Part shown: positions 1-9,358 of the stretch, in pieces
Layout of the letters: each line of letters opens with the position of its first letter
How positions within the stretch are numbered: position 1 is the stretch's first letter
Translations under genes and position numbers: made by a program
The notes under the pieces: generated by a model
The model's database searches: none
What the model was told of the DNA's origin: nothing
What the model saw: the letters and a program-made list of their open reading frames with translations, nothing else
DNA from: Artemia franciscana
Taxonomy: Eukaryota; Arthropoda; Branchiopoda; Anostraca; Artemiidae
Direction: 5' to 3'
DNA: 64,000 nt
Assembly (NCBI RefSeq): GCF_032884065.1
Contig: NW_027062662.1
Location: forward strand, 1,666,552-1,730,551

Positions 1-649
1 CACTAAAGACGGCTTGGCGGGGATCCAAATCATCTGCTTAACTGCAATTTTTCTCCTTCAGTGGCTAATAATTACACTCGTTGTTTTGACTTTTTGTTTT
101 GTCAAACTCTAAAAAACTGTTTTGATCGTATTTCAGTGAAATAGGCTGCAAAGCCACTGGTACTCTTAGGAGAAAATTTTTACAGATAGAGCTTTAAAGG
201 GGTATTACAAGATTGATTGGTGGAGAGGGAGTTTGAAACATAAACTCAACTATTTTTAACCCCAAACTTATCAAATTTCATAGAAACGTTGAAGGGAGGT
301 GGGTCTGAAGGTTACAACCATTTACAAGAACCCAGCTGAAGAATGCACCGTTTTCGGGCCATAAAATATACCCCCTTCCATATACCGCAGCCTTTGAAAA
401 TGGCACCAGCGCTTCATTTATATATTGAAACTTGTTATTTGTTTAAAGTACTAAGCACAATGAAAGTAATATCTGATGCACAAATCGACGGGCTGCCCAC
501 TTCTCTCCTGGTATAAACTTGGGGTGCCACGTATGCATCAGTGTTCTGTCACACGTGGAATGACTACGCTACGTTTGGCTCACTTTCGCCACACCTGGCT
601 TGTGCCACTTGGTCTACGTGGTTTCTAAATGTATGAGTGGTACTCATGC
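1..649. other. no gene seen
   Basis: No open frame of convincing length, splice pattern or RNA gene was recognised here. The sequence is AT-rich with scattered short G/C runs. Confidence 0.5.
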
Positions 650-955
650 ATTATTCAGAACACACTCGAGGAGTGAAGTTTGGTTAGTCCTAATGAAATA
701 TACCAAAATATGATGGAAATAAATATAATATTTTAGTTTATATAATAATACAATTTGGGCTATATTTTTGCACATTAAGGGGGCATGGGGGTAAAGTAAC
801 CTAACCCTACCCCCATCCCTCCCTAATGTGCAAATATATAGCCCAAATTATACAAGTCCTATACATTCTGTCACCCATTATTTCTCATGGTGGGTATGAA
901 ACAGGTTTTCATAGATCGTACATTCAGCAAACTTATCGAATGCGTTTTGAATAAT
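650..955 (-). mobile_element. MITE-like foldback, copy 1 (inverted relative to copy 2)
   Basis: About 306 bp, homologous along its whole length to the reverse complement of 4498-4800. The ends are imperfect inverted repeats (ATTATTCAGAACAC on the left, GTTTTGAATAAT on the right). The middle is a second, tighter hairpin: TTGGGCTATATTTTTGCACA is mirrored by TGTGCAAATATATAGCCCAA around a C/G-rich loop containing CCTAACCC-type sequence. There is no coding potential. This organisation is that of a non-autonomous DNA transposon; the superfamily was not determined. Confidence 0.65.
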
Positions 956-1109
956 GAAGGAGTGCCCTTTGAGTCCCTTTGATGTACAGTACATTCGATG
1001 TAAAGCGCCCCTTTGAGACTTAGCCATACCTGTCTTTAAAATTTAGAAACACTCGGGAATCCAATTTTTAATGAATAATACCTCCACATGCAGTTATGTG
1101 GTTTTTAGT

Positions 1110-1500
1110 AATGGAGGCGGAAACTAAAAAAAGAAACTGACGAAAAATCACTAAAAATAATTTTGGAAGTGGAAACTAAAAAGGAGTTTGGAAACGGAAA
1201 CTAAAAAAAAGAAACTGACGAAAAATCACCAAAAATAATTTTTGAAGTAGAAACTAAAAAAAGAAACTGACGAAAAATCACCACAAATAATTTTGGAAGT
1301 GGAAACTTAAAAGGAGTTTGGAAACGGAAACTCAAAATATAGAAAATGACGAAAAATCACCCAAAATAATTTTGGAAGTGGAAGCTAAAAAGGAGTTGGG
1401 GAACGGAAACCAAAAAAAGAGAAACTGATGAAAAATCACCAAAAATAATTTTGGAGGCGGAAACTGAAAAGGGGTTTGGAAGCGGAAACTAAAAAAAGCT
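1110..1500. repeat. 78-79-bp minisatellite
   Basis: The phrase GAAACTGACGAAAAATCAC recurs at about 1133, 1211, 1263, 1342 and 1421. Spacing is 78, 52, 79 and 79 bp, so one unit is shortened by an internal deletion. Units alternate GGAAACTAAAAA and GGAGTTTGGAAACGG motifs. It is purine-rich on this strand and non-coding. Confidence 0.8.
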
Positions 1501-1625
1501 TTAGAAAATACAGCTTTCCTTTGAACACATTGTTGTCTTTTGTTATCAACTGACCGTCAGCGTTTCCATTTTTGTGGACGAAAGCGGTGTCAAATTCAGC
1601 TAATTAGTTTCGCTTCTATGTTTTC
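1501..1625 (+). repeat. dispersed repeat E, copy 1
   Basis: About 120 bp similar in the same orientation to 34738-34860. Both share AGCTTTCCTTTGAA, GGACGAAAGC and TAGTTTCGCTT/TAGTTTTGCTT blocks. It directly follows the minisatellite. The class is unknown. Confidence 0.5.
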
Positions 1626-2364
1626 TCGGTTCAACTTGGCAACACTGACGAAAGTGTGGTACTGCCTTAAAAAATCAGAATTTTGTGACAACCAAACGAA
1701 CAATCCTAGAAAACTGTGATTTCCAGGTACGAATAGACTTGAGATGCGTCCAGGGTTAAAAAAAACATTTTTGTTCTGATTGCGTTGGCAATCAGCGTTG
1801 GCAGGTAACGGTCTGGTAAACGGTGAATTGCTTCACCATTTGAAAATATTTTATTAATTTCAAGTAGGCTAAGGTCGCCTTTAAGTTTAGGCCTCGTGTT
1901 AAATTCTATCAAATGTTTCAAATACTGTTGTCTCATTGAGGTGGGGCTTTTGTCAAGACACGTCAATCAAATGACTACTAGTACTATTCAGATTTTAGTC
2001 AACAAAATTATTGACATATAGATAAATTTATCTCCTAGAAATATTTGAAACAAGGGGCTGGACACTTAACCAGCTGCGGTTTTCAAAGGGTTGGACATTT
2101 TCAGTCAAACTTAGATTCGTTACCTACATTCTTAAACTCACCCCCTTTATTGGTTGTAGTAGGCTAGTTTTATCCGTATTTTTGCCGAATTATATCTGAT
2201 TATCAGGTTACTTCCAAGGTTTTTAAAGCTTCTATTTAATCTCGTGTTTTTAAAAGGAACAAATTCAAAGAAGAATTATTCAGAAGTATAATCTTTAATG
2301 TCTATTTACTAAGATATCATTCATCATAAACAAGTAAGTGTTTGTTGGTTACATGCCAAAATTA
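1626..2364. other. no gene seen
   Basis: An 86-residue reverse frame at 1706-1966 has no recognisable domain and no splice context. I see nothing else. Confidence 0.45.
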
Positions 2365-4110
2365 AATAAAAAAAACTAGTTTTTTTAACTGAAAGTAAGG
2401 AGCGACATTAAAACTTAAAACGAACAGAAATTAGTCCGTATATGAAATGGGTTGTCCACTCCGCAATCCCTCGCTCCTTACGCTAAAGTTTTTAATTGTT
2501 TTAAAAAGTAGAATTGTGGCAAAGAGTCAAACTTTAGCGTAAAGAGCGAGGGATTGCGGAGGAGACAATCCATTTCATATACGGAGTAATTTCAGTTCGT
2601 TTTAAGTTTTAATGTCACTCCTTACTTTCAGTTAAAAAAACCCTTTTTTTTTAGTTAATTTCTGAACGTTTCTGAATTAATACATGTTTGATTTTGGCTC
2701 TCCGCACATAAATTATTATAATGAAATTTACATATTAATTCTTTTTTGGCTAAATGGCTTTCTCTTAGTTTTGATAAGACGATTCTGTGAAATAAGGGGT
2801 GGGGAAGGAGGCCTAGTTGCCCTCCAATTTTTCAGTTACTTAAAAAGGCAACTAGAACTTTTAGTTTTTAACGAACGTTTTTATTAGTAAAAAACATACG
2901 TAACTTAAGAATTAACTTACGTAACAAAATTTTATATTCTTATTATATGTTTATTATGTATATGAGGGGGTTTGTCCCTTCGTTAATACCTCGCTCTTTA
3001 CACTAAATCTTAAGTTTTGTCCCAATTCTTTAAGAATGATCCCTGAATCAGAAAAGCCGTAGAATAAATAGTTGAAATTACTAAAAAATACTTTAGCATA
3101 AAGAGCGAGGTATTTATCTCCTCCTAAATGCTCCTATATGCTTTATGCTCACCTCGCTCTTTATGCTAAAGTATTTTTAGAATCCCTCATATGCGTAATA
3201 ATCTCTGTTCGTTTTAAGTTTTAATGCTACTCCTTACTTTAAATTGAAAAAACTTTTCATATTTATTTTTTCATTGTTTTTTTTTTATAGTAATGCTAGA
3301 AAATCCCACGCCCTTTTCATTGAATTTCTCTTCCCCTATGACAAATTCCTCCATGGAAAGATCCTCCCACATATCCCCATCCCCTCAACCCCACCCCCAA
3401 ACCAAAAAAATCCCCCTAAAAAGGTCTGTAAACTTCCCAATAACCATTACTGTATGTAAACACTGGTCAAAGTTTGTAACTTGCAGCCCCTCCTCCAGGG
3501 ACTTTGGGGGAGTAATTCATCCCCAAAGATATAGTTATTATGGTTTTCGACTATGCGGAACAAAACGGCTATCTCAAAATTTTGATCTGTTGACTTTGGG
3601 AAAAACTGAGCGTGGGAGGGGGCCTAGGTGCCCTCCAATTTTTTTGGTCACATAAAAAGGGCACTAGAACTTTTCATTTCCGTTAGAATGAGCCCTCTTG
3701 TGACATTTTAGGACCACTTGGTCGATACGATGACCCCTGAAAAAAAAAAACAACAAATAAACACGCACCCGTGATCTATCTTCTGGGAAAAAATACGAAA
3801 TTCCACATTTTTGTAGATAGGAGTTTGAAATTTTTGCTTAAGGGTTCTCTGATACGATGAATGCGATGGAGTGATTTTCGTTAAGATTCTATGACTTTTA
3901 GGGGGTGTATCCCCCTATTTTTCGAAATAAGGCACATATTCTCAGGGTCGTAACTTTTGATGACAAGGACTAAATTTGATGAAACTTAATCAGCATGAAA
4001 ATTAAATTCTTTTTATGTATGTTTTAGCATCAAAATTCCGTTTTCTAGAGTTTCGTTTACTATTGAGCCGGGTCGCTCCTTACTACAGTTTTTTACCACG
4101 AACTATTTGA
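2365..4110 (+). mobile_element. family A element, near full length
   Basis: About 1.75 kb. The left end reads AACTGAAAGTAAGGAGCGAC and the right end GTCGCTCCTTACTACAGTT, so the ends are inverted repeats sharing AAGGAGCGAC. Two internal foldbacks are visible. The one at about 2380-2640 has arms spanning the GAACAGAAATTA, TATATGAAATGG and TTTAGCGTAAAGAGCGAGG blocks; the one at about 2990-3240 is built on TTTAGCATAAAGAGCGAGG. Between them are conserved spacers (for example GGAGGCCTAGTTGCCCTCCAATTT, split here as GGAGGCCTAG and TTGCCCTCCAATTT) shared with copies at 20738-22850 and 31425-32962. No transposase is seen, so it is presumably non-autonomous. Confidence 0.7.
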
Positions 4111-4497
4111 AAACACAATATTCTGATTTTCGCTCTCCCGGGAACTGTTACTGTTGCTACCCACTCTATAGCATATGTAGCCGTAAATTCCCAACGTGGG
4201 GCACAAGCCCCATCATGGGGGGATGGTAATATTTCGATGGGTCATGTGCAGGACTTGCACCCTTCGGTTTACCCTACTCTACAGCCTTAATTTTGAAAAA
4301 AAATCATGTGAATAACGTCACATTCATATTTATTTCAAAAGCAAAAAACATACGGTATATGGTAGTATTACCATACGGTGTACGGTATATGGTAGTATAT
4401 GGTAGTAGTATGGTAGTATTACATTGACGTCATGCATCGCATAAAAGGTGTTGCATACAGACAAATTAGTGTATTTTACAAATATTGGTACTTATGT
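4111..4497. other. no gene; short local repeats
   Basis: At about 4350-4425 the motif TACGGTATATGGTAGTAT recurs several times in direct and inverted form. Nothing else was recognised. Confidence 0.5.
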
Positions 4498-4800
4498 ATT
4501 ATACCAAACACAGCCGAGAAGTTTGCTGAATATAAGATCTGAGAAGACCAGTTTAATAGCCACAAAGACAAATGATGGGTGACAGAATGCATTGGGCTTG
4601 TATAATTTGGGTTATATATTTTCACATTAGGGGGGTGGCGTTAGGGTAAGGCTAGGTTACTTTGCCCCCACTCCTCTAATGTGCAAATATATAGCCCAAA
4701 TTATATTATTATATAAACTAAAGTTTTATAATTTCTTCATGTTTTGGTATATTTCATTATGATTGACCTGACTTAACTTTTTGAGCGTGTTTGGTATAAT
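4498..4800 (+). mobile_element. MITE-like foldback, copy 2
   Basis: 303 bp with terminal inverted repeats ATTATACCAAACAC / GTGTTTGGTATAAT and an inner hairpin (TTGGGTTATATATTTTCACA mirrored by TGTGCAAATATATAGCCCAA). It is homologous to copy 1 at 650-955 in the opposite orientation. It is non-coding. Confidence 0.7.
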
Positions 4801-5084
4801 ACAAAAGTACCCAAAAATTTTCACTAGTATAAAATATGCCTAGAGGATGACTTGAAAAAAGATACCAAGTTAATGGCCTTTTAAGCTTCCTTCAGGTTAA
4901 TACGCGTAGAATTTTGAGTAGTAAAATTTAGATATCACGAGGGGGGCTCAGGATTCTAGAAATACCTAGGTGGGGCATGGCCCAGAATCGATTGGGAATC
5001 ACTGATTTACAGCAATACCCATGTTGTTAGATTAGTCATTGGCTTGCGGCGTCTCACCGATACTCTGAGTTATGTATAGTAGAT

Positions 5085-5430
5085 TAGAAATAGGGGTAGT
5101 CATGTCTCGATATGGGTTTTAAAAGCGGGATTTAATTAGTATGACTTTTCCGTCCTAAGAAATTTACTAAAGACTAAAAAGAGCCTAAAATCTTCTTATC
5201 TCCCAATGTACCAGAAAGTGAAATATTTTTCAATTTTACGAGGGAACTGAAGATTTCTAAGGCTTAAATGGAAGTGTTGGGGTAGTTATGAAATATTTCA
5301 TAACTTCTTAAGGACTACTCAATGTCACAAAAGTTGGACCTTTTTATTTTATAAGAAATTCGCTTTAAACCTAGATTTCCGCGTAGCAGAAAACAATGGT
5401 TGTTAAAAATGACTTTCTATCATTTTTCCA
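5085..5430 (+). repeat. dispersed repeat F, copy 1
   Basis: A direct repeat of 6948-7342 beginning at TAGGGGTAGTCATGTCTCGA. It shares TCCGTCCTAAGAAATTT, GTACCAGAAAGTGAAATAT and GGGTAGCAGAAAACAA-type blocks. Copy 2 carries about 45 extra bases after TTAGTATGAC that are absent here. It has no coding capacity. Confidence 0.7.
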
Positions 5431-5626
5431 TAAAGTCAAAATTATTATCTCTATGAAAAGCCTTTCCATTCTATTTAAAATCTAAAACCCCATTTAAAAT
5501 CATAAAGAACTTGATGAGAAAGAGAAGAAAAATTTTGCTTATTAACCAAAAAGTAAGAACGTGACGGGAACTTCGGCTCCGATTTTGGGGCGTTTAGTAT
5601 TTTTTCTAAATTATTCATAGTTACAG

Positions 5627-5661
<35 letters not shown>

Positions 5662-6083
5662 CGCAAATGAGACACGTGGACCTTATTCGTCCTCTGTTTT
5701 TAGAGAATGGAGTCCACAATTCTATTTTCTTTGGATCATAGCCAAAAGTATCATTTTTTTCCAATTCTCGTGAACATACTTTTCTCGCTGTTATTGATAT
5801 TTCTGATATCAAAATTGCTTTTTATTTTCATATTTTTGACGTCTAGGAAAACATTCTTTTGACAGGCAACTGATTATTTTTTTTTCCATAACGCATTATG
5901 GGGAATCTTTTTGGAAAGATGGAAAATACGTTTTAATTTTCCCCTGTAATGCATTATGCATTTATGCTCTTTTTCTCAATCATAGAAATTCGAAGACATT
6001 GCTGCTTTTCCATAATACAAATAAAAAGAGTTAAAACTCCGAGGTTTTATTTTAAGAAAGCCAAAGTTTACTAGGCTAAATGA
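5431..6083. other. no gene; long A tract
   Basis: The stretch 5627-5657 is an uninterrupted A run, which explains the Phe- and Lys-rich frames across it. No gene was recognised. Confidence 0.5.
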
Positions 6084-6122
6084 ATGCTTTGGCTCTATAT
6101 CTAAGATATAGAGCCAAAGCAT
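6084..6122. repeat. perfect 19-bp-arm hairpin
   Basis: ATGCTTTGGCTCTATATCT is followed by a single A and then its exact reverse complement. No T tract, gene end or motif nearby gives it a function. Confidence 0.85.
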
Positions 6123-6947
6123 ATAATATACTGTATTTATATTTCAATATACTATATTTTAACTATTTATATGTTTTACCTTTTGTTGTTTGTGCTCTAA
6201 AATTAATTTGTTGTTACTTAGCCTCTTTTAAATTCCGTGGCTGAACTTTTGCAGAGTTCAATACTTTATGTCCTAACACATTTTATCATTCTTTGCCCCT
6301 TAAGCAGACCAACCTAGAATTTTTTAGACTGTTGACGGGGCAAAGACTTTTCAGCCCAACTCGGCACCAGGAAGCCCCTGGAACAGGGTCTGCCAAAGGG
6401 ATTTGTCCTTCATCTGTGGTCGAATGAGTTGAAGCCAGGACTTGTCCGATTTGTAGCCACGTTTCCGGAAACCACCCAGTGGTTCGACCTCCTTCATGAC
6501 GTTTTGCCATGAATAGATCAACTGACCATTTTTTGATTATTAACGTAATACTTTGGTTCATGTTTAAAGATTTCCAATCCCTCAAGTAATTAAGCATCCC
6601 TAATTTACAATCTAGGGATTTGTATGTTATATTACTTTAATTTGTTCCGGAGTAAAATATCCTTTTATAACTCCCTTCTCATCCATAATAATTCTAGCCA
6701 TGCAGATTCTTGTGTTGTTATAGTAACGGAGTGCTTTCTCGTAAACAAAAGGGGGTACTAGAATTTATAGCCAATTTGGAACCGCCCCTCTTTAGATGTG
6801 TTTTTTTCAGGATATCAATATCTATTGTTATGCAATGCAGTTAGAAAGTGTACTGAAAAGAGATCTATTTATCGAAGGCAGAAAAAAAAAGTGTTTTTAG
6901 GCTAGTTCTGCGCGATGTCCAATTAAAAAATCGATATAAGGGTGGGG
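6123..6947. other. no gene seen
   Basis: A 103-residue reverse frame at 6286-6597 has no domain I recognise and no splice signals supporting it. Otherwise nothing. Confidence 0.4.
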
Positions 6948-7342
6948 TAAGAATAGGGGTAGTCATGTCTCGATGCGGGTTTCAAAAGAGGGATTTGATT
7001 AGTATGACAGCGTGAATAGTTACGTTAAAAAGAAATGCTAGATGATCTATTTTTCCGTCCTAAGAAATTTGCTAATGACTAAAAAGAGCCTAAAAATCTT
7101 TTATCTCCACATGTACCAGAAAGTGAAATATTTTTCAATTCTCCGGGGAACTGAAAATTTCTAGGACTTAAATGAAAGCGTTGTGGTAGCTATGAAATTT
7201 TTCATAACTTCTTAAAAACTTTTCTTAATGCCACAGAAGTCCGACCTTTTTATTTCATAAATTCGCTTTAAACAGATTTCCGGGTAGCAGAAAACAATTG
7301 TTATTAATAATGACTTTTTCTATAATTTTTATTATTATTATT
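6948..7342 (+). repeat. dispersed repeat F, copy 2
   Basis: The second copy of the repeat at 5085-5430. It retains the segment around GAATAGTTACGTTAAAAAG that is missing from copy 1. It abuts the truncated family B element at its right end. Confidence 0.7.
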
Positions 7343-8350
7343 AGGAAAAATAAGCAGCAGCCCTAGATACGTGATTGACATAACCGGAACGGTTCTGCTC
7401 TGTTTGGGGGAGTTGGGGGGGGGGGGTTAATTCTGAATAATTAGAAAAATGAGGCATTTTTAACTTACGAAGGAGTGATCGAATCTTAACGAAATTTATA
7501 TTTAGAAGGACCTCGTAACTCAGATCCCTTACTTTAAATTGCGACCGGATCCAGAGTCATTAAGGGGGGGAGTTGGGGGGACCGGAAATCTTGGAAAACA
7601 CTTAAAGTGGAGAGATCAGGATGAAACTTGGTGAGAAGAATAAAAACAAGTCCAAAATACGTGACTGACATAACCGGAACGGATCCGCTCTGGATCCGTG
7701 ACATATGGGGGAGTTGGGGGGGGACTTAAGAACGGTTGACTCGATCCTAAAGAAATTTGATATTTAGAAGGAACGAATGTCTCAGAGCTCTCATTTCAAA
7801 TCCCGACCAGATCTGTTGACATTGGGGGGAGTTGAAGGGGGAATCCGGCATTCTTGGAAAATACTTAGATTAGAGAAATTGGGATGAAACTTGTTGGGTA
7901 GAATAAGCAAGTGTCGTAGATACGTGATTGAGGTAACAGTACTGGATCCACTCTCTTTAGGGGAGTTAGGGAGTGGGGTTCAGTACTTTGGCGAGTTTGG
8001 TGCTTCTGGACGTGCTAGGACGATGGAAAGTGGTAGGCGTGTCCGGGAGCTGCACAAATTGACTTGATAAAGTCGGTTTCCCCGATTAGACCATCTGGGG
8101 GGCTGAAGGGAGAGGAAAAAGTAGAAAAAATGAGGTATTTATAACTTACGAGTGGGTGATTGGATCTTAATGAATTTGATATTTAGAAAGACCTCGTGAC
8201 TCAGAGCTCTTATTTTAAATCCCAACCGGCAGTAAGCCTCCGATTTTTCTTTTAAATCAATCTATTGATTCTTAGAATTTTGCTAGAGCTCATACCATAT
8301 GAGTTCTTGGCTCTTGGCTCGTCCAGCCTCGTCACATGTGCCATATGAGC
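7343..8350 (+). mobile_element. family B element, 5'-truncated
   Basis: It contains the tandem units typical of family B: CTTGGAAAACNCTTA, GATGAAACTTGGTG, ATACGTGATTGACATAACCGG, GGGGGAGTTGGGGG, TATTTAGAAGGACCTCGT. It ends with the family's 3' block GTCCAGCCTCGTCACATGTG and CCATATGAG. The 5' block with the CAAGTGACATATAGCG motif, present in the copy at 61107, is absent. Confidence 0.7.
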
Positions 8351-8439
8351 CATAAAATTGATATCCAAATATTTTTTTTAATTATTCATGTTAAGTGATC
8401 CCAATTCCAAACCACCACTAATTCAAAAACGTTCAGAAA

Positions 8440-8730
8440 TAAAATAAAAACAAGTTTTTTTACTGAAAGGAAGGAGCGACATTAAAACTTAAAACGAACA
8501 GAAATTGTTCTGTATTTGAAAGGGGCTGTCCCCTCCTCAACGCCCCTCTCTGAAGTTTTTTATTGTTTTATAAAGTAGAGCTGTGAGAAAGAGTCAAACT
8601 TTAGCGTAAAGAGCGGGGCGTTGAGGAGGGGACATTCTCTTTCATATAAGGAATAATTTCTTTTTGTTTTAAGTTTTAATGTCGCTTCTTACTTTCAGTT
8701 AAAAAACTTGTTTTTCTATTTAATTTCATA
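8440..8730. repeat. family A solo foldback
   Basis: Only the terminal foldback of family A is present. ACTGAAAGGAAGGAGCGAC leads into an arm that is mirrored after about 130 bp and closes at GTCGCTTCTTACTTTCAGT. The inner arms carry TTTAGCGTAAAGAGCGGGG. It is either a solo derivative or the remnant of a larger copy. Confidence 0.7.
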
Positions 8731-9180
8731 AAGAAACCACTCTTGTTTTTTTTAGCGTCTGATTCATATATCATCTGTCCAAAAAGTCCTGGTGGCTCAA
8801 TGCCTTCCGTTAAAATTTCCACCGCACCATTCAATGCCATCTATTCTTCGTATTTCTGCTCAGCGGTCTTTAATTTCAGTCAGCAGAAGATTTATGAAAA
8901 ATATTATAGCGGCTGTGAGAGGGTAAACAAATTTTCTTAAAGCTGTAACCTATCTAAATTGTATTTTTGCACTGCAAAATAGTACTATGCCAATTTTCAG
9001 AAAAAAATTCAAATAGGGATGTATTATATACATATACACGAATATTGCGTCTATTATAACGTCTGGCTTTGTATATTCTTATTCTTGTATATTCTTGTAA
9101 ATTTTCTTTTGGATGTTGAATTTCTGCCATGTGGAATTCTTTTTAGTTAATTTTCTTTGATTTTTTTTCTTTCCATTTAG
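8731..9180. other. probable intron sequence upstream of an exon
   Basis: No gene was recognised. The last bases form a pyrimidine-rich tract ending CCATTTAG, a good splice acceptor for the exon at 9181. Confidence 0.5.
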
Positions 9181-9358
9181 CTATGCTGTATCCAGAGTTT
9201 CAATATAGACCACCTCCACCTTCTTATCAAGCATCTATGCAAGAATATAGACTACGTCTACTTCTTCTTGATAGAGAGCGACCATCTCAAAACCATAATC
9301 CAGCAAGTTCACTTTCACCACCACCTACGTATAGATCAAATGCCAGTACGTTGTTAAG
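9181..9358 (+). CDS. internal exon, PPxY-rich C-terminal tail
   Basis: The exon is bounded by an acceptor (TTTCTTTCCATTTAG) and a donor (AAG|GTGAGT). Two leading bases complete a codon from an earlier exon I cannot see; 58 codons follow, then AG, which pairs with the first G at 11932 to keep the frame. The peptide contains PPPPSY and SPPPTY, so two PPxY motifs (relative residues 12-15 and 47-50), and a run RLRLLLLDRER. PPxY motifs are ligands of WW domains, for example Nedd4-family ubiquitin ligases. The ATG at 9183 is probably internal rather than the true start. No signal peptide or membrane segment lies in the visible part; a receptor cytoplasmic tail is my guess, not shown. Specific gene not recognised. 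Confidence 0.7.

Noticed and set aside
3293..3655. A frame in family A similar to one at 32200-32480 (both start MLENP)
   Set aside because: The reverse copy at 20738-22850 breaks the frame, the sequence is proline/serine-rich from C-runs, and indels occur between copies. Shared nucleotide ancestry explains it without selection for protein.
6286..6597. 103-residue minus-strand frame
   Set aside because: No motif, splice context or repeat partner recognised; kept only as a note.
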